A DNA stretch of 64,000 nt from Ferruginibacter sp. (GTDB lineage: Bacteria; Bacteroidota; Bacteroidia; Chitinophagales; Chitinophagaceae), in assembly GCA_017983695.1 (NCBI GenBank), contig JAGOAX010000002.1, positions 407,557-471,556 of the forward strand, written 5' to 3'. The notes under the pieces are model-generated. The model saw only the letters and a list, made by a program, of their open reading frames with translations. It searched no databases and was not told where the DNA came from. This document shows, piece by piece, positions 7,480 through 16,390 of this stretch. Positions within the stretch are counted from its first letter, which is position 1. Each line of letters starts with the position of its first letter. The position numbers and the translations under genes are program-made.

Positions 7480-8820
7480 TTACTTCTCCGCTTGTTTAAT
7501 ACTAACTTTTACTTTGTCAATCCTGTTCTTATTTATTTCTAGTGGTATAAATATAAAATCGCCGCTTACCACCTCTTCATTTACTTGTGGAAATTCGCCG
7601 GCAATTTCCAATACCAGTCCGGCAAGTGAATCGCTGTCACCTCTTACGGTATCGAAAGTGTCAACAGGTAAATTTAATGCCTTACACACATCATTGATCA
7701 TTGTTTTGCCTTCAAAAATATAATTGAAATCATCCAGTTTTTTATTCCCACTTTCTTCGTCATCAAATTCGTCTTTAATATCTCCGATTATTTCTTCCAT
7801 TATATCTTCCAGCGTAACAATGCCCGAAGTGCCGCCAAATTCATCCACCACTATTGCAAAATGATTTCTCCGGTTCCTGAATTCCTGTAACAGGTCTTCA
7901 ATCAGTTTTTGTTCATGTACAAAATAAGGCTGCCGCATTAACTTATGCCAGTCGTAATTATCGGGTTCATTTAAAAGGGGCAATAAATCTTTCGTGTGTA
8001 ACATACCCACTACTTCATCAAGATTATTTTTATATACCGGCAATCTTGAATAATGTAATTCTTCTATTTTTTTAATGGTATTGGCAAAACTACTGTTATA
8101 GTCAATACCGCTTACATCAAGCCTGGTACGCATAATTTGTTTTACCGTAGTATCGCCAAACTTTCTTATCCCCTTTAATATTTTCTTTTCTTCAAAACTG
8201 GCTTCATTTTCCGGAAGCAGATCAATAGCATAGTCTAGATGGCTGCTATCCATTGCCGCAGTATTATCCGATGAAAATTTCTTTTCAACGCCATCGCTGA
8301 ATTTAACCATGCGTTTACTGAAGCGGTAAAAAAGGCTGTTGAAAATTTCAACAATAAGCGAAGCAGTTGCTGCAAACCATATTTTATGATGAGTGGCCCA
8401 AACTTTTGGCAACACCTCTGCAAATAATACCAGTAAAAAAGTAACTGCAACAACTTTAATTAAAAACACTGTCAAAAAATTAAAGTGCGATGCACTTATC
8501 CAGCCTTCAATTAAAATGTTGGAGATTAAAATAATACCAATGTTTACAAAGCTGTTGGTAATTAGCATTGAAGCCAATAAAGTTTTGGGCTGCTCCAGCA
8601 AACTTACAATGCGCCTGTAAGCAGGTTGTTGTTTTGTTTTAAGAATATTGATATCCTTATAGGTAAGTGAAAAAAAAGCTACTTCGGAACCTGCAAGCAA
8701 AAATGAAACAACCAATAACAACAGTGCTAAAAAAATAAGTACAATATTAGCTGCCGGTGTAATTGCTAATAATGTGGATGGAAAAAAATTATTAAACCCG
8801 ATAACCGAATGATAATCCAA
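7480..8820 (-). CDS. gldE: GldE, CNNM/CorC-type transporter-associated protein
   Basis: A 446-residue inner-membrane protein. It has a DUF21 (CNNM) transmembrane domain (about 20-200), two CBS domains (about 205-340, including MRTRLDVSGID and VDEFGGTSGIVTLEDI), and a C-terminal CorC/HlyC FAD-binding-like domain. GldE works with GldD in gliding motility; the biochemical activity of the family is probably ion transport. The start is TTG at 8820 (TTG-GAT-TAT-CAT), since no ATG or GTG gives the N-terminal membrane segment. ssb lies 58 nt upstream and gldD one base downstream, the usual Bacteroidetes order mutY-ssb-gldE-gldD. Confidence 0.92.
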   Translation of the reverse strand: MDYHSVIGFNNFFPSTLLAITPAANIVLIFLALLLLVVSFLLAGSEVAFFSLTYKDINILKTKQQPAYRRIVSLLEQPKTLLASMLITNSFVNIGIILISNILIEGWISASHFNFLTVFLIKVVAVTFLLVLFAEVLPKVWATHHKIWFAATASLIVEIFNSLFYRFSKRMVKFSDGVEKKFSSDNTAAMDSSHLDYAIDLLPENEASFEEKKILKGIRKFGDTTVKQIMRTRLDVSGIDYNSSFANTIKKIEELHYSRLPVYKNNLDEVVGMLHTKDLLPLLNEPDNYDWHKLMRQPYFVHEQKLIEDLLQEFRNRRNHFAIVVDEFGGTSGIVTLEDIMEEIIGDIKDEFDDEESGNKKLDDFNYIFEGKTMINDVCKALNLPVDTFDTVRGDSDSLAGLVLEIAGEFPQVNEEVVSGDFIFIPLEINKNRIDKVKVSIKQAEK

Positions 8821-8878
8821 AATAAAATATTTAAATAAAGAATGGTATCAAAAAAGATACGTTTACTATCTCCCCCAA

Positions 8879-9310
8879 TTAAAAGGGTAACCTTTCTGCG
8901 CCATCATCAATAGGTGGAATGTCTGGTCCACCCAAACCTTCTATACCTTCTATACCTGCACCAGGGCTACTGCCATCACTTCTTTTTTCCAGCATTATCA
9001 GGTTGTCTCCGACTACTTCTGTTGCAAATTTTTTATTCCCGTCCTTATCTTCCCAGCTACGTGTTTTTAAACGGCCTTCTATATAAACCAAACTTCCTTT
9101 ATGCAAATATTTTTGTGCCAGGTCAGCAAGCCCTCTCCATAATACTACAGTATGCCATTCTGTTTGTGAAATTAATTTACCACTCCTGTCTTTAAAGGTT
9201 TCTGTAGTAGCCAGGGAAAATTTAGCTACGCCAATATTTCCTTCCAGGTATTGTATATCCGGGTCTTTACCCAAATTGCCAATTAACATTACCCTGTTTA
9301 CACCTCTCAT
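8879..9310 (-). CDS. ssb: Single-stranded DNA-binding protein
   Basis: A 143-residue SSB. The OB fold covers residues 1-105 (MRGVNRVMLIGNLGKDPD, EWHTVVLWRGLADLAQKYLHKGSLVYIEGRL). A short Gly-rich linker leads to an acidic-hydrophobic tail (IDDGAERLPF) that recruits partner proteins. It protects ssDNA in replication and repair. It sits between mutY (38 nt upstream) and gldE on the same strand, probably in one operon. Confidence 0.96.
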   Translation of the reverse strand: MRGVNRVMLIGNLGKDPDIQYLEGNIGVAKFSLATTETFKDRSGKLISQTEWHTVVLWRGLADLAQKYLHKGSLVYIEGRLKTRSWEDKDGNKKFATEVVGDNLIMLEKRSDGSSPGAGIEGIEGLGGPDIPPIDDGAERLPF

Positions 9311-9347
9311 AAACTAAGTTTTAATAATCTATACTGTTTGCTATACA

Positions 9348-10427
9348 TTATATCAAATTTAAAGATACATTTTTATCTTTCAAATAGGTGGTAATAAATT
9401 TAGGAAAAGGCAGTGTAGATAATTTCTTTTTTGAAACCAATTGGTAGCCCTCCAGCATCGGTTGTTGCCGCAATTTTATTTTAACAAACTGCCCATAAAT
9501 TGTTTGATGGGTTAATTTTTGCTGGTACATTTTAGAAACCCATTCCACGGTAAAGGCATTTTTACCTGGCAGATTTTTAAGAACAGATAATTTTTTAACC
9601 TCGTCAATTTCAAGCGATTTTAATTTTTCTTCTAAAATAAATTCGTAAAGATTTTCCCAAATATCCCCGGCACCACGTTTTCGTATCAAAATTTTGTCTT
9701 CAAATTCTGCCACTACGTAATAAAACCAGCGGTTTTTCTGTGCGATCTTTTTTTCTTTAACCGGAAGTATTTCCACCATCCCCTTCAAATTAGCCACACA
9801 CTTACTTTTTAATGGACAGGTTGTACAAGCCGGTAGTTTAGGTTTACAGACTACTGCACCAAAATCCATTAATGCCTGATTGTAAATACCTGGCTGTTTA
9901 CTGTCTAGCAGTTCATTTGCCAATGCCGCAAATATTTTTTTCCCTGCTGTACTGTCTATAGCAGTATTGTCTCCAAAAAATCGTGACAATACCCTGAATA
10001 CATTTCCATCTAAAACAGCATAAGGTAAATCAAAAGCAAAAGACGCAATAGCAGCAGCTGTATAGGGGCCAACGCCTTTCAAATTTAAAATATCTTGATA
10101 CTTATCCGGAAATTTTCCTTTGTATTTACTGGTAATAATTTTTGCAGTAGCAATTAAATTTTTGCACCTGGTATAATATCCCAAACCTTCCCAAAGTTTA
10201 AATACTTTAGTTTCGGGAGCATTAGCCAATTTATCAATTGTAGGGAAGGTTTTTACAAAACGGTTATAATAATCCCAGCCTTGTTCTACTCTTGTTTGTT
10301 GTAAAATGATTTCACTTAGCCATATTTTATATGGATCCTTTTCGCCTTTCCAGGGCATAGGACGATTATTTTCAATGGCATTCCATCGTAAAAGCGATTT
10401 CGTAAAATATTTTTTTTCTTTTCGCAT
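9348..10427 (-). CDS. mutY: MutY, A/G-specific adenine DNA glycosylase
   Basis: Removes adenine mispaired with 8-oxoguanine in base-excision repair. The helix-hairpin-helix glycosylase core is present: SEIILQQTRVEQ with the catalytic Glu, LKGVGPYTAAAI, and VLDGNVFRV with the catalytic Asp. The 4Fe-4S loop has the standard C-x6-C-x2-C-x5-C spacing (CKPKLPACTTCPLKSKC). Residues from about 230 form the Nudix-like C-terminal domain that recognises 8-oxoG. The 359 residues match the family. The gene is divergent from HU across a 205-nt AT-rich gap. Confidence 0.96.
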   Translation of the reverse strand: MRKEKKYFTKSLLRWNAIENNRPMPWKGEKDPYKIWLSEIILQQTRVEQGWDYYNRFVKTFPTIDKLANAPETKVFKLWEGLGYYTRCKNLIATAKIITSKYKGKFPDKYQDILNLKGVGPYTAAAIASFAFDLPYAVLDGNVFRVLSRFFGDNTAIDSTAGKKIFAALANELLDSKQPGIYNQALMDFGAVVCKPKLPACTTCPLKSKCVANLKGMVEILPVKEKKIAQKNRWFYYVVAEFEDKILIRKRGAGDIWENLYEFILEEKLKSLEIDEVKKLSVLKNLPGKNAFTVEWVSKMYQQKLTHQTIYGQFVKIKLRQQPMLEGYQLVSKKKLSTLPFPKFITTYLKDKNVSLNLI

Positions 10428-10578
10428 TTATTTAAACTCTTTTTATAAAGATATTATCTTAAGTATATTTACACATGTCAAATAAAGCACATTCTACTAA
10501 TAATCAATTAGTTATTTCTTTTTTTATAAAAGATATTTATCTTTAGGTTGAACAAAGTAATTGATAATCATCAACTTG

Positions 10579-10610
10579 TTTGGAATTTTAAACCATTTTT
10601 TGTATTTTTC
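10579..10610 (+). promoter_or_regulatory. Candidate promoter of the HU-rng block
   Basis: TTTG at 10579-10582 and TATTTTTC at 10603-10610, separated by 20 nt. This is close to the Bacteroidetes TTTG-N19-TAnnTTTG consensus, with one mismatch in the -7 box. It would give a short leader before the ATG at 10633. Confidence 0.45.
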
Positions 10611-10632
10611 TAAAGAAATATAAAAACCTATT

Positions 10633-10956
10633 ATGAGAAAAGCAGACCTTATTAATCAAATTTCAGAAAAAACCGGCATTCCTAAAGTGGATGTTTTGGT
10701 TACTCTTGAAACAATGTTTAAAGAAGTAAAACAATCACTTGCGGCTGGCGAAAACATTTACATAAGAGGATTCGGCAGTTTTATTACTAAAAAAAGAGCC
10801 GCTAAAATTGGGCGTAATATTAAAAAAAATATAGCTGTTGAAATTCCTGAACACTTTATACCGGCATTTAAGCCAGCTAAAGAATTTATGCAGGAAATAA
10901 AATTGTCTAAAAACATTAAAGAGAGTACAGAAACCCCAGATGAAAGCGAAGACTAA
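10633..10956 (+). CDS. HU/IHF family DNA-binding protein
   Basis: A 107-residue nucleoid protein. The N-terminal dimerisation helices (MRKADLINQISEKTGIPKVD) are followed by the beta-arm region (IYIRGFGSFITKKRAAKIGRN) and a basic strand with PAFKPAKEF. The C-terminal tail of about 15 residues is rich in Glu/Asp/Ser. HU/IHF proteins bend DNA as dimers. The position between mutY (divergent) and the TPR/rng genes (same strand) is the common Bacteroidetes arrangement. Confidence 0.93.
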   Translation: MRKADLINQISEKTGIPKVDVLVTLETMFKEVKQSLAAGENIYIRGFGSFITKKRAAKIGRNIKKNIAVEIPEHFIPAFKPAKEFMQEIKLSKNIKESTETPDESED

Positions 10957-10983
10957 TGTACCTTTGCGCTCTAAATTTAAAAG

Positions 10984-11832
10984 GTGAATAAAAAATTAGT
11001 ACTTGCAGCATCAGGGATTATTTTGGTTGTAGTTTTATTTTTTTTTGGAAAGACAGTTCCAAAAAAAAATAAAACTGAAACTGCGGCACCTGCAGTTGCT
11101 GCCAAAACATTAAATATCTCCGAATACATAAGCTCACTCAAACAGAAACTCACTCCTGTTCAGTTGCTTACACTTGGTAAATTAGAGAATAGTGTAACCC
11201 GTGGCGATGTGCTTACCCAGCAAATACAGGCCAATAATCAAATGGCAAACTTCTGGAAAGACAGTGCTCATGCTTTTGAGCCTTATGTTTATTATTTATC
11301 TGCAGGCGCTAAATTGGATAATTCAGAAAAAAACCTCACCTTTGCTGCCCAATTAATTTTAGATAACCTTAGAGGTGAGCAAGACGAAGCAAAGTTGAAT
11401 TGGAAAACAGAACAGGCAGTAGCATTATTTGAACAGGCGTTACAACTGAACCCCGAGAATGCAGATTTGAAGATTGGCTTAGGCAGTTGTTACATATATG
11501 GCAAAGGCCGTATGGGAAAGCCCGAAGAAACGATGAAAGGTATTCAGCAGTTGCTAAGTGTGGTAAGAAAAGACTCGGCAAACATGAAAGCGCAATTGGT
11601 ATTAGGTGTAGGTGGTTATCTTTCAGGGCAATATGATAAGGCTATTGATCGTTTACAAAAAGTAGTAACCGCAGAGCCTGGTAATATTGAAGCAATTGCA
11701 TTTATGGCAGATGCTTATGCTGCAAAGGGTGATAAAGCCGAAGCTATTAAGTGGTACCAGGTATTAAAAAGAGTTGCTAATAACAGGCAATATGACCTGG
11801 AAGTAGATGAGAGAATAAAGCAGTTAAAGTAA
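10984..11832 (+). CDS. TPR-repeat protein with N-terminal membrane anchor
   Basis: 282 residues starting at a GTG (GTG-AAT-AAA-AAA), 27 nt after the HU stop. Residues 2-22 are a hydrophobic signal anchor (LVLAASGIILVVVLFFFG). The C-terminal half contains three TPR-like helical pairs (EQALQLNPENADLKIGLGSC, AQLVLGVGGYLSGQYDKAID, EAIAFMADAYAAKGDKAEAI). It is probably a periplasmic scaffold. It is regularly found between HU and rng in Bacteroidetes. Its specific partner is unknown. Confidence 0.8.
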   Translation: MNKKLVLAASGIILVVVLFFFGKTVPKKNKTETAAPAVAAKTLNISEYISSLKQKLTPVQLLTLGKLENSVTRGDVLTQQIQANNQMANFWKDSAHAFEPYVYYLSAGAKLDNSEKNLTFAAQLILDNLRGEQDEAKLNWKTEQAVALFEQALQLNPENADLKIGLGSCYIYGKGRMGKPEETMKGIQQLLSVVRKDSANMKAQLVLGVGGYLSGQYDKAIDRLQKVVTAEPGNIEAIAFMADAYAAKGDKAEAIKWYQVLKRVANNRQYDLEVDERIKQLK

Positions 11833-11881
11833 ATAGAATACAACGCATTAAAAATATTATTAAAAACAAAAAAGACTAGTT

Positions 11882-11971
11882 ATGCCTTGTGGTAAAAAGA
11901 GAAAACGTCATAAAATTGCAACACACAAGCGTAAAAAACGTTTAAGAAAGAACCGTCATAAGAAGAAGTAA
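11882..11971 (+). CDS. 29-residue mS38/AURKAIP1-like basic small ribosomal protein
   Basis: A tiny gene encoding a 29-residue, Lys/Arg-rich protein: MPCGKKRKRHKIATHK, then RKKRLRKNRHKKK. The KRxRHKxxTHKRKKRLRKNRHKKK pattern is the signature of the AURKAIP1/COX24 C-terminal family. Its mitochondrial member is ribosomal protein mS38, and its mycobacterial relative is bS22. By analogy it is a small-subunit ribosomal protein. It lies 49 nt after the TPR gene and 146 nt before rng on the same strand. Such short genes are easily missed in annotation. Confidence 0.85.
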   Translation: MPCGKKRKRHKIATHKRKKRLRKNRHKKK

Positions 11972-11987
11972 TTTCTTTTTATAACCG

Positions 11988-12012
11988 GTGCCGGGGAGCC
12001 TCATCCTGGCAC
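11988..12012 (+). other. GC-rich hairpin between the small ribosomal protein gene and rng
   Basis: GTGCC (11988-11992) pairs with GGCAC (12008-12012), with an inner GGA/TCC pairing. A weak ATTTT follows rather than a full T-tract. It could be an imperfect terminator for the upstream gene or the first element of a structured rng leader, since the next 100 nt before the TTG start are also unusually GC-rich. Confidence 0.4.
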
Positions 12013-12117
12013 ATTTTACCTGTATATAGTACAGCTTGCCGCTATTTACCCAGCGATGTCGGTGGTATGCAGGTATGTTTCTTTACATGATGTAAGGGTC
12101 TTATCAAAAAATTACGT

Positions 12118-13668
12118 TTGAACAAGGAACTCATTATTAATGCTGCGCCACAAGGGGTTGAGATTGCCCTTTTGGAGGATAAAAAACTCGTGGAGCTGCA
12201 CAACGAAAAAGTTGATGCCAGCTTTGGTGTGGGAGATTTGTATCTTGGAAAAGTTAAAAAACTAATTCCGGGATTAAACGCTGCATTTGTTGACGTAGGT
12301 TTTGAAAAAGATGCTTTTTTACATTATACAGATCTTAGCCCCTATGTACGTTCCATTTTAAAATTTACCAACGAAGCTATTAACGATAAAACCGAAGGTG
12401 GTTTTGATTTTAGTAAATTTAAAGTAGAACCTGAAATTGTAAAGACAGGAAAAATTACCGAAGTACTTAATGGCCGTCCCAATATTTTAGTGCAGATTTT
12501 AAAAGAACCTATTGCTGCAAAAGGGCCACGCCTTAGTTGCGAATTATCATTACCAGGCCGTTTCGTTGTTGTTACACCTTTTAATGATATTGTTGCTGTT
12601 TCCCGTAAAATACATTCTTCGGATGAAAGAAAAAGGTTGCAAAAAATTATAGAAGCAATTAAACCTAAAAATTTAGGCGTAATTGTACGTACTGCTGCTG
12701 AAGGTAAACACACAGCAGAACTACATGAAGATTTGCTAAGCCTTATTGCAACATGGAAGGCCATACAAACCAATTTAAGTAATGCTGTACCTCCTGCAAA
12801 AATTTTAAGTGAGCAGGGTAAAACCACAAGTATATTAAGGGATCTGTTAAACGAAGATTTTAATAAAATTGTAGTTAACGATAAAAATATATTTGCAGAC
12901 GCAAAAACTTATATACAACGTATTGCTCCCGATAAAACAGAAATAGTTTCTTATTACAATAATGGCTCGCCGATTTTTGACAGTTTTGGTATTACCAAGC
13001 AGGTAAAAGCTGCTTTTGGCAAAACCGTAAATATGCCAAGCGGTGCTTACCTTATTGTAGAACATACCGAAGCTTTACATGTAATTGATGTAAACAGCGG
13101 CTACAAAAGTGTAAGTAATAACCAGGAACAGAATGCACTGGAAACTAACCTGGAAGCAGCAGAAGAAATTGCCAGGCAATTGCGGCTTAGAGATTTAGGC
13201 GGTATAATTGTTGTTGACTTTATTGATATGAAGTTGATGGAGAACAAGAAAAAACTGGCCGATGCAATGGAACAGTTTATGCGTACAGACAGGGCTAAAC
13301 ATGCTGTATTACCTATCAGCAAGTTTGGGTTAATGCAAATTACCCGCCAGCGTATGAAGCCCGAAATGAACATTAACACCACTGAGATTTGCCCCAGCTG
13401 TAATGGTACCGGAAAAATTTCGAGCACACTTATTTTAGAAGACGAGATAGAAAAGAACCTCAGCTATTTGATTATGCAAAAGCATAAAGGCTTAACTGTT
13501 GAAGTGCACCCTATTTTATATGCCTACCTCACCAAAGGTATTTTCACTTCTAAATTGGGTAAATGGAAACGCAAATACAAACAGCGTATTAAGCTTAAAG
13601 AAAATACCAACTACCATCTTACCGAGTTTCACTTTTTTGATGAGAGTGATGAGGAGATAAAGTTGTAA
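12118..13668 (+). CDS. rng: Ribonuclease G (Rne/Rng family endoribonuclease)
   Basis: A 516-residue endoribonuclease that processes rRNA and degrades mRNA. It has an N-terminal S1 domain (about 38-130, GDLYLGKVKKLIPGLNAAFVDVG), the RNase H-like catalytic half with two conserved acidic residues (HVIDVNSG, GGIIVVDFIDM), and the Zn-link dimer motif CPSCNGTG (about 424-431). It lacks the long C-terminal degradosome scaffold of RNase E, hence Rng. The start is TTG (TTG-AAC-AAG-GAA), matching the usual family N-terminus. The 146-nt structured leader may allow feedback, as known for E. coli rne; this is speculative here. Confidence 0.95.
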   Translation: MNKELIINAAPQGVEIALLEDKKLVELHNEKVDASFGVGDLYLGKVKKLIPGLNAAFVDVGFEKDAFLHYTDLSPYVRSILKFTNEAINDKTEGGFDFSKFKVEPEIVKTGKITEVLNGRPNILVQILKEPIAAKGPRLSCELSLPGRFVVVTPFNDIVAVSRKIHSSDERKRLQKIIEAIKPKNLGVIVRTAAEGKHTAELHEDLLSLIATWKAIQTNLSNAVPPAKILSEQGKTTSILRDLLNEDFNKIVVNDKNIFADAKTYIQRIAPDKTEIVSYYNNGSPIFDSFGITKQVKAAFGKTVNMPSGAYLIVEHTEALHVIDVNSGYKSVSNNQEQNALETNLEAAEEIARQLRLRDLGGIIVVDFIDMKLMENKKKLADAMEQFMRTDRAKHAVLPISKFGLMQITRQRMKPEMNINTTEICPSCNGTGKISSTLILEDEIEKNLSYLIMQKHKGLTVEVHPILYAYLTKGIFTSKLGKWKRKYKQRIKLKENTNYHLTEFHFFDESDEEIKL

Positions 13669-13722
13669 GATTAAAATTATAAACTCCTCCGTTGCATACA
13701 GTTGTCTAATCGTCCTGTTGCA

Positions 13723-15702
13723 CTAAAACATTTTTACCCTGATAATTGTGAAAGAATAAGGAGCCAAAACAGTATTTATTTTTTTACCTTTTATAGTAAT
13801 TACAGATTCCAAAGGGCTTACTGCCATTGGTCCATCAAAAGAGTTTACCTGGTTTAAATCATTTTTCAACACCATTAATTTGCCTGCTGAAGCCAGTTTT
13901 TTTACTCCGTCTATAGTAATGTCTTTTGCAATGTCTTTATCGGTGGTATTAACCAGTTTTACTATTACCTCGTTTGTGGCTTTGTCAATACAGGATGTTG
14001 CGTATAATCCATCTTGCCCGGTTAATGGTGCATTGTTTGCCAAAGCAGGCACTACCTGTGTGCCTTTATTAAGCGAAAATATTTTTTGTACATAATAACC
14101 AGGTGTACCATAAATGCGTAAATTATCTACCCAAATTAAATCGGGGGCCCATTGCCAGCCTTCAGCATGTGCAAACAGAGGCGCATACGAAGCCATCTCC
14201 ACCACGTCAGCATTTCTTTCAAGTCCGGTCATAAATGCCGCTTCTGCAATTGCTGCACTCCAGTTATTTCTTCTTAAGCCTGGCGTATCCCAGTTAACAT
14301 GTGCCGCATATTCTCCGGCAAAAATTTTAGTTCCACTGCGTTCGTAGGTATCGTATCGGGCAGCATTACTTAAAAACCAATCAGGTTTGCGGTAATAATG
14401 TTCGTCTATAAAATCAGTTTTCATTTTACGCAGTTCGGTGTTTAAGTAATTAAAGCGCCCCCCATCAGGGTCGGTACCTGAGCTGCTTACAATTTTAAAA
14501 TCAGGATATCTTGCTTTGATGGCTTTACTAAAAAGTTGTAACCGCTCTACATATTGTGGTCCCCAGTTTTCGTTACCCACACCCATCATTTTTAAATTGA
14601 AAGGTTGCGGATGCCCCATATCAGCACGTATCTTCCCCCATTGTGTTGTCATAGCTCCATTTGCGAATTCAATAAGGTCCAGTGCATCCTGTATGTAAGG
14701 ATCCAACTGGTCAATCGGTACAACTTCTGCACTGTTAAACTGGCAAGCCATGCCGCAATTTAAAATGGGTAATGGTGCAGCACCAATATCTTCTGCCAGT
14801 TGAAAATATTCAAAAAAGCCTAACCCAAATGTTTGAAAATAATCTGGTGTTTGCCGACTGGCAAATTCTGTATTCCACCTGTTAATAATTAATTGACGCT
14901 CTTCAATCGGTCCAATAGTTTTTTTCCATTGATAACGCCTTGCCAAATCAAAGCCTTCTACAATGCATCCTCCAGGAAACCGTATAAATCCGGGACGCAT
15001 ATCAGCCAAAAGCTGAATCATATCTGCCCTCATACCTCCCGGCCTTTTTTTCCAAGTGTCTTCAGGAAATAAAGAAATCATATCTATATCCAATTCTCCA
15101 TCTCCCTCCAGCCAGATATTAAATTTAGCTTTTGGTTCTGTTGTTGTGGCAGTAAAACTAGTGGTTACTTTTTTCCATTCCGAGTTGGTTGCTGAAACAG
15201 CAATATCTGTTTGCCCTATTATTTCATCTTTACCGTTTACCAGTTCAATATGCATTTTAATATTGCTGTTGGCACTGCGAACTAATACCGAAAAATCGTA
15301 ACGCAGATCTTTTTTAATACCCATACCTCTAAAGCCTTCATTATTTAAGCCAATAGTTTTTGCTGCATTATTGTGCAGGGTTACTCTTAAAAAACGTGGG
15401 TTATTAGTGTTTGCATCATTACGGTTGATAACTAAAAAATCACCTTCAGTTTTTGGCTTACCCAAAACCTTCCAGCCCATCATAGGTTTAGTAAATTCAA
15501 AAGAGCGGTTCTTTACGAGTTCTGCGTAAATGCCCCCATCGGCACCCAAGTTAATATCTTCAAAAAAAACACCCCACATAGTAGGCTGTATATTAGCCGT
15601 AGGTTGGTTGGCTTTAATGGTAATAGTATTGCTTTGCGCCTGCAACTGGGTACCCAAATAAACAAAACAAAATACAGCAACAACAATCTTCCTTAAACTC
15701 AT
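13723..15702 (-). CDS. Alpha-L-arabinofuranosidase, GH51 family, secreted
   Basis: Cleaves terminal arabinofuranose from arabinan and arabinoxylan. The signal peptide from Met (MSLRKIVVAVFC to LQAQ) favours the start at 15702 over an in-frame ATG 39 nt upstream. Residues about 40-190 form a carbohydrate-binding-like beta domain (MWGVFFEDINLGADGG, NNEGFRGMG). The TIM barrel has the general acid/base in VGNENWG (Glu about 378) and the nucleophile in FAGEYAAH (Glu about 464). A C-terminal beta-sandwich completes the 659 residues. No SusC/SusD pair or other glycoside hydrolase is near, so it is not in a typical polysaccharide utilisation locus. Confidence 0.92.
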   Translation of the reverse strand: MSLRKIVVAVFCFVYLGTQLQAQSNTITIKANQPTANIQPTMWGVFFEDINLGADGGIYAELVKNRSFEFTKPMMGWKVLGKPKTEGDFLVINRNDANTNNPRFLRVTLHNNAAKTIGLNNEGFRGMGIKKDLRYDFSVLVRSANSNIKMHIELVNGKDEIIGQTDIAVSATNSEWKKVTTSFTATTTEPKAKFNIWLEGDGELDIDMISLFPEDTWKKRPGGMRADMIQLLADMRPGFIRFPGGCIVEGFDLARRYQWKKTIGPIEERQLIINRWNTEFASRQTPDYFQTFGLGFFEYFQLAEDIGAAPLPILNCGMACQFNSAEVVPIDQLDPYIQDALDLIEFANGAMTTQWGKIRADMGHPQPFNLKMMGVGNENWGPQYVERLQLFSKAIKARYPDFKIVSSSGTDPDGGRFNYLNTELRKMKTDFIDEHYYRKPDWFLSNAARYDTYERSGTKIFAGEYAAHVNWDTPGLRRNNWSAAIAEAAFMTGLERNADVVEMASYAPLFAHAEGWQWAPDLIWVDNLRIYGTPGYYVQKIFSLNKGTQVVPALANNAPLTGQDGLYATSCIDKATNEVIVKLVNTTDKDIAKDITIDGVKKLASAGKLMVLKNDLNQVNSFDGPMAVSPLESVITIKGKKINTVLAPYSFTIIRVKMF

Positions 15703-16012
15703 AGCGTGTAAATTTTTACTTAATTCAATCATTTTTCTCAAAACTGGTTCTTCGGTTATTTTGATTTAATAAAAATAACGGTGTTCTTTTTATTATCCCA
15801 ATTCTCTGCATTTATTGGTAATATCCTTTTGCATTAGAATAGCTGGCATAATTGGCTATTTGCCCCATAAACCCTTCCGTTTATCATTTATTATATCCAT
15901 TTGTACAATATTGAAAATATTTTTTACTCAGTTTATATTACTCAAAATATTGATTATCAATGTTTACAACTAATAAACGTCGTAAACTACTATAATTTAA
16001 TTAGTATTATGT
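15703..16012. other. AT-rich intergenic region between the arabinofuranosidase and the 61-residue gene
   Basis: No gene was found in this stretch. It is very AT-rich and holds a short inverted repeat, GTTTAC (15962-15967) / GTAAAC (15982-15987), upstream of the promoter at 16013-16043, a possible operator. No convincing -7 box was found for the leftward arabinofuranosidase. Confidence 0.5.
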
Positions 16013-16043
16013 TTTGCATAGTACTAAAATGTTTATATCTTTG
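16013..16043 (+). promoter_or_regulatory. Consensus Bacteroidetes promoter of the 61-residue gene
   Basis: TTTG (16013-16016), 19 nt spacer, TATCTTTG (16036-16043): an exact TTTG-N19-TAnnTTTG match for the primary sigma factor. It predicts a start near 16048-16050 and a 5' leader of nearly 60 nt, very A-rich, before the ATG at 16107. Confidence 0.8.
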
Positions 16044-16106
16044 TGTAACAAAAGGGAAAAACAAAAAACCTTAAAACAATTTTAAAAAATTATAAACTCA
16101 AAAATC

Positions 16107-16292
16107 ATGAAACAACAATCAACAGCTTTATTTACACAGTTAAATAAACAAGAAGTAGAAAACCTTACAATGGTGGTAAAAGAAACTTTAGCTACAGAAT
16201 TTGTAGGTCAAACCAAAACCTTTAGCTCTGTAGATCTTTGGAACATACAACGCCAGCGCAAAGGTTTTTCAGGAAGAAGATGTTTTGCGTAA
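16107..16292 (+). CDS. 61-residue small protein with basic C-terminus
   Basis: A short soluble protein beginning MKQQSTALFTQLNKQ. The N-terminal two-thirds is amphipathic helix (NKQEVENLTMVVKETLA). The C-terminus (FSSVDLWNIQRQRKGFSGRR) is aromatic and strongly basic, a tail I recall from many small Bacteroidetes proteins of unknown function. A perfect promoter lies upstream and a strong terminator downstream, so it is a monocistronic unit expected to be highly expressed. A nucleic-acid or ribosome association is possible given the charge, but unproven. Confidence 0.75.
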   Translation: MKQQSTALFTQLNKQEVENLTMVVKETLATEFVGQTKTFSSVDLWNIQRQRKGFSGRRCFA

Positions 16293-16337
16293 TTATAAAA
16301 AGTATTGCCAACTTTAATTACACCAGCATTGTGAAGT

Positions 16338-16370
16338 AACGCTCTTATACCAGGAGCGTTTTTTATTTTT
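16338..16370 (+). terminator. Rho-independent terminator after the 61-residue gene
   Basis: Stem AACGCTC (16338-16344) / GAGCGTT (16354-16360), with a 9-nt loop followed by TTTTATTTTT. Confidence 0.85.
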
Positions 16371-16390
16371 ACTAACTTTTATTCCTTATA

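Noticed and set aside
13723..15702. Polysaccharide utilisation locus around the arabinofuranosidase
   Set aside because: No SusC/SusD pair, sugar regulator or second glycoside hydrolase is found nearby.
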